From contig CAJXOV010000204.1 in the NCBI GenBank assembly GCA_913057815.1, forward strand, positions 1 to 5,292: DNA of 5,292 nt, in the 5' to 3' direction. The DNA comes from an uncultured Flavobacteriales bacterium. Lineage in GTDB: Bacteria > Bacteroidota > Bacteroidia > Flavobacteriales_D > Sanyastnellaceae. Shown piece after piece: positions 1-5,292 of the stretch. Below the pieces are notes generated by a model. The model had not been told where the DNA came from. It saw only the letters and a list, made by a program, of their open reading frames with translations, and did not search any database. Every line of letters begins with the position of its first letter. The stretch's first letter is position 1. The position numbers and the translations under genes were made by a program.

Positions 1-2
1 AT

Positions 3-35
3 TCGTCGGCAGCGTCAGATGTGTATAAGAGACAG
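3..35 (+). other. Illumina Nextera (Tn5) Read 1 adapter, synthetic contamination
   Basis: Bases 3-16 read TCGTCGGCAGCGTC and bases 17-35 read AGATGTGTATAAGAGACAG. Together they are an exact match, from memory, to the Nextera Read 1 adapter: the 14-base primer part followed by the 19-base Tn5 mosaic end. Bases 1-2 (AT) would then be the tail of the adjoining index sequence or other library sequence. The genomic insert begins at base 36. The adapter is therefore an untrimmed library artefact, not a transposon in the organism. It truncates the oxidoreductase gene, whose frame would otherwise run straight into synthetic sequence. Confidence 0.98.
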
Positions 36-1017
36 AGATAGAAGAAATTTTATCCAATATCTGATAAGCAGCTTCTAATGCGTTCACACCGTCATTTATG
101 TCAACTTTGGTAGGTAGGTTTTTTATAATACTTTCTGAAAATGAATATAACTCATCTTTAATTGCATTACTGTCCTTAGGAGTTTCAGGTCTCTCAAATG
201 AGATTTCTTTGCCTTTTTTACCTTCCCCCACTTCCATTATGATGCTAAATGGATCAGGTTCACCCTCTACATCTTTCATTTTTATGATCTCCGATTTCTT
301 TTCAAGAAAATCCACGGTTATGTATGCATCTTTCTGAAAGAATCTAGTTTTTCTCATGTTCTTCAGAGAAATTCTACTAGCTGTTAAATTAGCCACACAG
401 CCATTTTCAAATTCTATACGTGCGTTGCAAATGTCAGGTGTATCGCTAATTACCGCTACTCCGCTAGCATGAATATTTTTTATTTTTGAGTTTACGGTAT
501 GTAAAACAATATCTAAATCATGAATCATAAGGTCTAGAACAACAGATACATCCGTTCCTCTAGGGTTGAACTCCGATAATCTATGAGCTTCTATGAATCC
601 CGGATTGGTGAGATGACTCTCGGCAGAAAGGTATGCAGGATTAAATCTTTCTACATGACCTACTTGTAATTTCAGTTTAGAAGACTCTACCAATTTGGCT
701 AATTTATTAGCTTCTTCTACTGTATGCGAAATTGGCTTTTCTATAAATACATGTCGGCCTTTGTTCAGCGCTTTTACTGCGCATTCGTAATGAGCTACGG
801 TTGGGGTTACTATATCAACAGCTTCAGATGCTTCTATCAAAGAATCAATAGTTTCGAATAGAGGGATACCTGTACTTTCTGAAACTTCTTTAGCAGTTTC
901 TAGATTCGAGTCATAAAAACCGACCACATTAAATCTTTCAGGTAAAAGTTTCAAGCATTTTAAATGTATCTTCCCTAGATGTCCTGTGCCTATTAATCCG
1001 ATATTGAGTGGTTTCAC
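36..1017 (-). CDS. Gfo/Idh/MocA-family NAD(P)-dependent oxidoreductase, 3'-truncated by adapter
   Basis: A cytoplasmic sugar or nucleotide-sugar type dehydrogenase; 327 codons are present before the adapter. The N-terminal Rossmann fold shows the dinucleotide motif G10-T-G12-H-L-G15 after a hydrophobic strand (NIGLIG). The family EKP motif is at residues 93-95, with Lys94 the usual catalytic or cofactor-positioning lysine. Next come GHVERFNP (120-127) and the catalytic pattern D162-x3-H166-x2-D169. The C-terminal half is the alpha/beta substrate-binding domain. The start is GTG at 1017-1015; an in-frame TAA lies directly upstream (1020-1018), so no longer start is possible. No stop is reached before base 36. 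Since family members are commonly about 320-350 residues, probably only a few residues are missing. The GHVERFNP signature resembles oxidoreductases I associate with UDP-GlcNAc 3-dehydrogenase (GnnA-like) in lipid A synthesis, but the substrate cannot be assigned from sequence alone. It is divergent from pcm. Confidence 0.93.
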
Positions 1018-1130
1018 TTATTTGGTTTTGTGCGAAAATAGTGCAAACTCTTTTTGACAATTAAAAGTTAACTGAATTCATATAAAAATTTCAGGATTCA
1101 ACGTTATTAAAATTATATTGCTCTTGAATT
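1018..1130. other. Divergent intergenic region between the oxidoreductase gene and pcm
   Basis: This 113-base AT-rich gap separates the two divergent start codons. Besides the minus-strand promoter candidate, I see no convincing plus-strand promoter for pcm. The nearest -7-like string is TATATTGC (1114-1121), which matches TAnnTTTG poorly and has no clear partner element. No inverted repeat long enough to suggest an operator was seen. Confidence 0.5.
1033..1060 (-). promoter_or_regulatory. Candidate Bacteroidota-type promoter for the oxidoreductase
   Basis: On the minus strand, TATTTTCG (1040-1033) fits the Bacteroidota -7 consensus TAnnTTTG at all but one defined position. A TTG (1060-1058) lies 17 bases upstream, within the usual spacing for the -33 element. 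Transcription would begin a few bases downstream, leaving a leader of only about 10 bases before the GTG. No Shine-Dalgarno sequence is visible, which is normal for this phylum. AT-rich DNA produces such matches by chance, so this is a candidate only. Confidence 0.45.
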
Positions 1131-1781
1131 ATGGAAGATAATTATAGACATAAAGGATTAAGAAGGAATCTATTAGCTCAGCTTAGATTAAAAGGTATTA
1201 AAAATGAAGATGTATTAGCTGCCATGGAGTCAGTTCCTCGCCATTTCTTCATGAGTAGTGCTTTTTTGAAATTTGCATATGAAGATCAAGCATTCCCTAT
1301 TGGGTCTGATCAGACTATTTCTCAACCATATACGGTGGCTTTTCAGTCCTCCATTCTGGATATAGTGCCAGGCATGAAGATACTTGAGATAGGAACAGGA
1401 AGTGGTTACCAGACTTCAGTTCTCGTAAAGCTAGGAGCCAAAGTGTTTTCTGTTGAGCGTCAGAGAGCTTTATTCCTTAAAACGGATAACCTGTTGACTA
1501 AAATGGGAGTGAAAGCCCAGCGGTTTTATGGAGATGGTTATAAAGGGAAAAGTGCTTTTGCCCCTTATGATAGGGTTTTGGTTACTTGTGGAGCACCTAA
1601 TATTCCAGCTGAATTATTGAAGCAATTAAAAGTAGGAGGTAAGTTAGTTATTCCGGTAGGAGAAGGAGACACGCAGCAGATGCTGCGATTTACTAAGCAC
1701 TCTGAAACTGATTTTTCTAGAGAAGAATTCGGTGCTTTTAGTTTTGTGCCTATGCTTCAAGACAGAGAAATGAAAAAGTAA
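1131..1781 (+). CDS. pcm: Protein-L-isoaspartate O-methyltransferase
   Basis: A cytoplasmic repair enzyme that uses S-adenosylmethionine to methylate L-isoaspartyl residues in age-damaged proteins, allowing their reconversion to aspartate. The 216 residues are complete and close to the usual bacterial length of about 210. An N-terminal helical region contains VPRHFF (35-40). The family signature SDQTISQPYTVA (59-70) includes the conserved Ser64. SAM motif I is LEIGTGSGYQ (85-94), and the next strand, VFSVER (105-110), carries the acidic residue expected to bind the SAM ribose. GDGYKG (134-139), the motif II-like YDRVLVTCGAP (146-156), GGKLVIPVG (169-177) and the terminal FVPML (205-209) follow in family order. 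There is no signal peptide. The ATG at 1131 is fixed by an in-frame TGA at 1125-1127. It is divergent from the oxidoreductase; the next gene on the same strand lies 175 bases downstream, so co-transcription with it is doubtful. Confidence 0.97.
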   Translation: MEDNYRHKGLRRNLLAQLRLKGIKNEDVLAAMESVPRHFFMSSAFLKFAYEDQAFPIGSDQTISQPYTVAFQSSILDIVPGMKILEIGTGSGYQTSVLVKLGAKVFSVERQRALFLKTDNLLTKMGVKAQRFYGDGYKGKSAFAPYDRVLVTCGAPNIPAELLKQLKVGGKLVIPVGEGDTQQMLRFTKHSETDFSREEFGAFSFVPMLQDREMKK

Positions 1782-1796
1782 TTATATAGCTAGAGT

Positions 1797-1827
1797 TCAG
1801 AAAAAGTCTGACAGTCTCTGAGGAGAG
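1797..1827 (+). other. Two small adjacent inverted repeats downstream of pcm
   Basis: TCAGA (1797-1801) pairs with TCTGA (1807-1811) around an AAAAG loop, and CTCT (1816-1819) pairs with AGAG (1824-1827) around GAGG. Both stems are short, and neither is followed by a T run, so they do not make a convincing intrinsic terminator. They are the only structure just after the pcm stop codon and could be a weak 3' end or chance. Confidence 0.2.
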
Positions 1828-1885
1828 TACATTTATGCTATCCATTTTTAGAATTCATCTATTCAATAGTCTAGTTTTTTTCACA

Positions 1886-1899
1886 ACTTCGTGAGAAGT
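1886..1899. other. Short hairpin with a GNRA-type loop
   Basis: ACTTC (1886-1890) and GAAGT (1895-1899) form a perfect 5-base-pair stem around GTGA, which fits the stable GNRA tetraloop pattern. The run of seven T bases (1875-1881) precedes the stem instead of following it on the plus strand, and no T run follows it on the minus strand, so it is not a standard terminator. It lies just upstream of the candidate promoter of the next gene, where a regulatory site is possible but unproven. Confidence 0.25.
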
Positions 1900-1902
1900 A
1901 TC

Positions 1903-1935
1903 TTTACAAAAGAGGTTTATAGTTGATTATATTTG
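1903..1935 (+). promoter_or_regulatory. Candidate Bacteroidota promoter for the PNGase F-like gene
   Basis: TATATTTG (1928-1935) is a perfect match to the Bacteroidota -7 consensus TAnnTTTG. A degenerate -33 element, TTTA (1903-1906, consensus TTTG), lies 21 bases upstream, an acceptable spacing. The -7 element ends 21 bases before the ATG at 1957, giving a predicted short leader of roughly 15 bases with no Shine-Dalgarno sequence. This supports transcription separate from pcm. Confidence 0.6.
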
Positions 1936-1956
1936 AGTTTCAATTAACCTTATACC

Positions 1957-4900
1957 ATGAAATATTTATTGATTAGTTTTTCTATGATTCTCCTATCATG
2001 TTTTTCTCTGAGTGTGAATGCTGATCCAGGAGATACATTAGTAGTTCAAACGTATACGTTTGATGCGCAGAATAATCCAGATACCAACTATGATTCTCCG
2101 GGTAGAAGGTATTTTGACTTCCCTGAAAATGATGGGACTACCTATCAGAAAATATTAATGCATTATACCCTCAAGTGTTTTGAAGATGGAACTGCTGGAG
2201 GATTAGGGTTTGATTGTGGTGAATGGGATTATACTTCGCACACCTTTCTGTACCAACACACTGGAGTTTTAGACTCTAATGCATTAGATCACCCTCGTTA
2301 TTTGGCTAATAATTTAGATTTTACTGAATCAGACTTCACCACTAATCCTCTTTCTAATACATATACCCATACACATATGGAAACTCAAGTTGAGAATGTA
2401 ATTTCAGAGGAGGAGTATCTAGTAAACATGACTATGGATGAAGGATTGATGATTCCATCAGAAACTCCCTCACGAATTCAGTTTTACTATTCACCTTCTG
2501 ACCTGTTAAATTCAGGAATAGATGGAGTCATACAAAAGCTGTCATTGATGTTGGAGGGAGAGGCTACTTTAGAAAATTTAAGAATAAGAACTGCATGGTT
2601 GGCAGAAGAACCAGTAGAAATTGTGGAAAGTGGGTTAGAAGAAAACTTTTATCATCCTTCTTTTTTCTTTGTTCCTGGGGAAGTGGATTTTTATTTGGAT
2701 TCACCTTTAGAGTGGGATGAAATTTCAGGTTTATTAATTGATGTTTCTTTAGATTCTAGTGATTCAGCATTTGAGATTTTAGGATCAGAAGGAAGCTCAC
2801 TTCAGGTTACATCTGAAGGTGATAAGTATATAGTATTTGATGGAGGTGACCAGGTGAGTATACCGGCTGCCATATTTGATGAGGTTGATGAGGAGGTTAC
2901 TATTGGCTACTGGTTGTATGGAACTTCAGAATTTCAGCCTGAAAACGGGACTACTTTTGAGGGTGTGAATGATGAAAATCAAAGGGTTTTAAACTCACAT
3001 AACCCATGGAGTAACGGGCAGGTTTATTGGGATGCTGGACAAGATGGCGGATACGACAGAATAAACGCACAAGCGTCACCTGAAGATTACGAAGGTCAAT
3101 GGAACCACTGGGCATTCACCAAGAATACCGTTACTGGAGTAATGAAAATTTACTTAAATGGAGAAGAGTGGCTTTCTGGAGAAGATAGAGATAACCCAAT
3201 GAATGGAGTCGATAAGTTCAATATAGGTTCTGCAGCAGGTTGGTCAAACTATTACCGTGGAGCTATGGATGATTTTTTCATCCTTGATAAGGAATTAAAC
3301 AATGCTGAAATTCAGTTATATATGAATAGTAGTTATTCTGTTGACCTTCCCCAAATAGATAATTTGAAAGCTTATTTTGAATTTAATGACAGCTACGGAA
3401 ATCCCATTTTAAATGAAGTTTCTGCTTTAGATGGTTTGTCTATAGGTAACGCAGCGTTGCAAAATTACTCTGGTTCGGAGATGTCTGAGAGCCAAATGAC
3501 AGAAAATGTAAAAGCTTGGTTGACTTTGAGTAGTGGCGAATATGAAACCGTGTTGTCAGAAATCACTTATGAAACTGAAGAGTTGTTAGCTCCTGTTTCG
3601 GTTATTGAATATGAGGTAACGGGAAATGAAATCACTATTGCTAATAGTCAAAGTTTATATCCTGTAGGCTATTCATATACCTATGATACGAGTGGAGTAG
3701 CTGTAGATTCATTATCAAATTCTAGTCCAGATCAGATTAACATTGTAAATGAAACTTTAAATTATTTCTCACCGCCATTTGAGGTTGTAAATAGGATTGA
3801 GCTTGGAAGGTTCATTACTCCATACGGAATAGGTTTGGATTTAGAAGAGGGATGGACATGGATTTACGATGTAACTGATTTTGATCCATTGCTACGCGGA
3901 GAAGTAGAGCTAGAAGCAGGGAACTGGCAAGAGCTTTTAGATTTGAAGTTTCTTTTTATCGAAGGAACACCACCAAGAGATGTAAAAAGAGTAGAGAACA
4001 TTTGGGCTGGAAACTGGGGGCTAGGAAGCTGGGATGAAAATGTGGTGGAACAAACCGTACAGGTAGAAGAAGGAGAGGAAATGTTCAAAATGAGGACTAC
4101 CACCTCTGGTCATGGTTTTGGGACAGGAAATAATTGCGCAGAATTTTGCTTTAATAACCATAAATTAAAAGTTAACGGAAATACCGAATATTCTTGGGAG
4201 ATTATGCAGGAATGTGCCGATAATCCGCTTTATCCTCAAGGAGGTACTTGGGTTTACGATAGAGCCGGATGGTGTCCTGGGGCTCCTGTAAGAATGAGAG
4301 AGCATGAGTTAACTGATTTTGTTACATCTAATGAGTTCTCAATAGAATATGATATAGATAATGACCCTGATGGGAATTACTGGTTTATGGGTCAGTTATT
4401 TTCTTATGGAGATATTAATCATCAGTTAGATGTGGAAATTGATCAAATTCTAGCTCCTTCAGACTTTAGAATGAATAGCAGGATTAATCCTATATGTGAT
4501 GACCCTATAATTCGTATTACTAATAAAGGGTCGGATGTATTGACCTCTTGTCAATTTGTGTTTGGAATAAATGGAGAAATGCAAACTTCTACTTGGAGCG
4601 GAAGTCTAGGGTTTATGGAAAGTGAAGATGTTAATTTGACCTATCAATTAACTCCTGAGTTTTATACTGGAGATGAAGACGCGTTGCAAACTTTTGAAGT
4701 GCAAATAATAAACCCTAACTATGGAGTTGATGAAAATCCAAGTAATAATGCTTCGAGATCTCATTTTTACAAACCGCCTACATATAGTTATGATGAAGAT
4801 GAGGATGACAACAGGATAATAATTGAAACTCAAACTAATGCATCTCCTGGTGAGACTCAAGTACAATTGAAGAATATATATGGAGCTAGTCAGTGGACGA

Positions 4901-5292
4901 GTAATTATACCCAAGCAAACACAATGCATAGAGATACTTTAACATTGAATGCAGGATGTTATTTACTTCATGTGACAGATTCAGGAGATGATGGCTTGAG
5001 TTTCTTCGCTAACAATGATGGCAACGGTTCGGTTAGGATAAGAGAAGTAGGAGGTTGGTATTTCGAAACTTTTGAGAATAACTTCGGAAAAGAAATTAAT
5101 CATTATTTCAATTTTCAAACTAACATTTATGATGATATTTCAGAAATTCAGGTTTCTGATATAAGGATTTATCCTAATCCATCTTCAGGATTATTCTACC
5201 TACAAGGAATTGAATTATTAGGAGAAGTAGAAATAGAAGTGTTTGATGTCTCTGGAAAATCAATCAAAAGAATTGCTAAAAGTTTGGCTGAT
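1957..5292 (+). CDS. Secreted PNGase F-like multidomain protein with LamG insert and T9SS sorting domain, 3'-truncated
   Basis: Predicted exported peptide:N-glycosidase, the class that releases N-glycans from asparagine. The frame stays open for 1112 codons to the window edge; the ATG is fixed by an in-frame TAA at 1945-1947. Residues 1-22 look like a signal peptide with a VNA cleavage site; LLSC (12-15) is only a poor lipobox. Residues 26-103 match the start of PNGase F, with C74, C87 and EWD (89-91). Residues 104-613 are an insert: a beta-sandwich segment (about 123-285), a LamG/ConA-like domain (about 286-457; WNHWAFTK 382-389, YLNGEEW 399-405) and a tail. PNGase F resumes at IELGRFITPYG (614-624), then DVTDF (638-642), CAEFC (727-731) and DRAGWCPG (768-775). 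The Asp60 and Glu206 counterparts are D91 and E729; Glu118 lacks a clear match. An Ig-like segment (about 833-938), acidic linker (946-951), GCY...DSGDDG domain (about 953-1055) and incomplete type A sorting domain (YPNP 1072-1075) follow. Fold and residue matches rest on remembered PNGase F sequence; activity is inferred. Confidence 0.88.
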   Translation, partial: MKYLLISFSMILLSCFSLSVNADPGDTLVVQTYTFDAQNNPDTNYDSPGRRYFDFPENDGTTYQKILMHYTLKCFEDGTAGGLGFDCGEWDYTSHTFLYQHTGVLDSNALDHPRYLANNLDFTESDFTTNPLSNTYTHTHMETQVENVISEEEYLVNMTMDEGLMIPSETPSRIQFYYSPSDLLNSGIDGVIQKLSLMLEGEATLENLRIRTAWLAEEPVEIVESGLEENFYHPSFFFVPGEVDFYLDSPLEWDEISGLLIDVSLDSSDSAFEILGSEGSSLQVTSEGDKYIVFDGGDQVSIPAAIFDEVDEEVTIGYWLYGTSEFQPENGTTFEGVNDENQRVLNSHNPWSNGQVYWDAGQDGGYDRINAQASPEDYEGQWNHWAFTKNTVTGVMKIYLNGEEWLSGEDRDNPMNGVDKFNIGSAAGWSNYYRGAMDDFFILDKELNNAEIQLYMNSSYSVDLPQIDNLKAYFEFNDSYGNPILNEVSALDGLSIGNAALQNYSGSEMSESQMTENVKAWLTLSSGEYETVLSEITYETEELLAPVSVIEYEVTGNEITIANSQSLYPVGYSYTYDTSGVAVDSLSNSSPDQINIVNETLNYFSPPFEVVNRIELGRFITPYGIGLDLEEGWTWIYDVTDFDPLLRGEVELEAGNWQELLDLKFLFIEGTPPRDVKRVENIWAGNWGLGSWDENVVEQTVQVEEGEEMFKMRTTTSGHGFGTGNNCAEFCFNNHKLKVNGNTEYSWEIMQECADNPLYPQGGTWVYDRAGWCPGAPVRMREHELTDFVTSNEFSIEYDIDNDPDGNYWFMGQLFSYGDINHQLDVEIDQILAPSDFRMNSRINPICDDPIIRITNKGSDVLTSCQFVFGINGEMQTSTWSGSLGFMESEDVNLTYQLTPEFYTGDEDALQTFEVQIINPNYGVDENPSNNASRSHFYKPPTYSYDEDEDDNRIIIETQTNASPGETQVQLKNIYGASQWTSNYTQANTMHRDTLTLNAGCYLLHVTDSGDDGLSFFANNDGNGSVRIREVGGWYFETFENNFGKEINHYFNFQTNIYDDISEIQVSDIRIYPNPSSGLFYLQGIELLGEVEIEVFDVSGKSIKRIAKSLAD

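Noticed and set aside
17..35. Tn5 mosaic end as evidence of a real Tn5 or IS50 element
   Set aside because: It is directly preceded by the engineered 14-base Nextera primer sequence, and no transposase or IS50 sequence is present.
98..337. 79-residue plus-strand open frame
   Set aside because: It is antisense to the oxidoreductase C-terminal half, which has clear family motifs; the frame has no recognisable domain and is a shadow.
1797..1899. Intrinsic terminator for pcm
   Set aside because: The stems are only 4-5 base pairs and none is followed by a T run on the plus strand; the T run at 1875-1881 has no stable stem just before it.
1990..2001. Lipoprotein signal (LLSC) in the PNGase F-like protein
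   Set aside because: Leu at the -2 position is atypical for a lipobox, there is a good signal peptidase I site at VNA (20-22), and the protein carries a T9SS sorting domain; not fully excluded.
3864..4103. 79-residue minus-strand open frame
   Set aside because: It lies opposite the PNGase F-like catalytic half, with low-complexity Ser/Pro-rich content caused by the opposing codons.
4648..4929. 93-residue minus-strand open frame with hydrophobic stretches
   Set aside because: It is antisense to the C-terminal accessory domains of the large open frame; the apparent hydrophobicity comes from complementing acidic and Asn-rich codons.
1..5292. CRISPR array, tRNA or rRNA genes, defence island or toxin-antitoxin pair
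   Set aside because: No regularly spaced direct repeats, no cloverleaf-like or rRNA-like segment, and no small gene pairs were seen; nearly all of the window is explained by three coding regions.

Overview
The window looks like one end of a Bacteroidota contig, plausibly from the Cytophagales, though the order is a weak guess. The pointers are AT-rich DNA, no Shine-Dalgarno sequences before the genes, TAnnTTTG-type promoter elements, and a large secreted protein ending in a type IX secretion (T9SS) sorting domain. The first 35 bases are not biological: bases 3-35 match the Illumina Nextera Read 1 transposase adapter, so the left edge is an untrimmed library end.

Layout: (1) bases 1-35, synthetic adapter; (2) bases 36-1017, minus strand, a Gfo/Idh/MocA-family NAD(P)-dependent oxidoreductase with a GTG start, cut at its 3' end by the adapter junction; (3) bases 1018-1130, a divergent intergenic region with a candidate promoter for the oxidoreductase; (4) bases 1131-1781, plus strand, a complete protein-L-isoaspartate O-methyltransferase (pcm); (5) bases 1782-1956, an intergenic stretch with small hairpins and a perfect Bacteroidota -7 element; (6) bases 1957-5292, plus strand, an open reading frame of 1112 codons that runs off the right edge without a stop.

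The last gene is the most interesting. Read against peptide:N-glycosidase F (PNGase F), it carries both halves of that enzyme. The first half is interrupted right after the catalytic-Asp motif by about 510 residues, which hold a beta-sandwich segment and a LamG/concanavalin-like domain. The fold resumes at GRFITPYG and continues into the C-terminal catalytic half. The counterparts of catalytic Asp60 and Glu206 and of all six disulfide cysteines are present, whereas Glu118 has no clear counterpart. Two further beta-rich domains and a truncated T9SS type A sorting domain follow.

The three genes do not form an obvious pathway. The oxidoreductase and pcm are cytoplasmic and divergently transcribed, and the glycosidase-like protein appears to be its own transcription unit and is exported. 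I see no mobile element, CRISPR array, RNA gene, toxin-antitoxin pair or defence system. The window does not show a clearly undescribed system; the split-domain PNGase F-like protein is the best candidate for follow-up.
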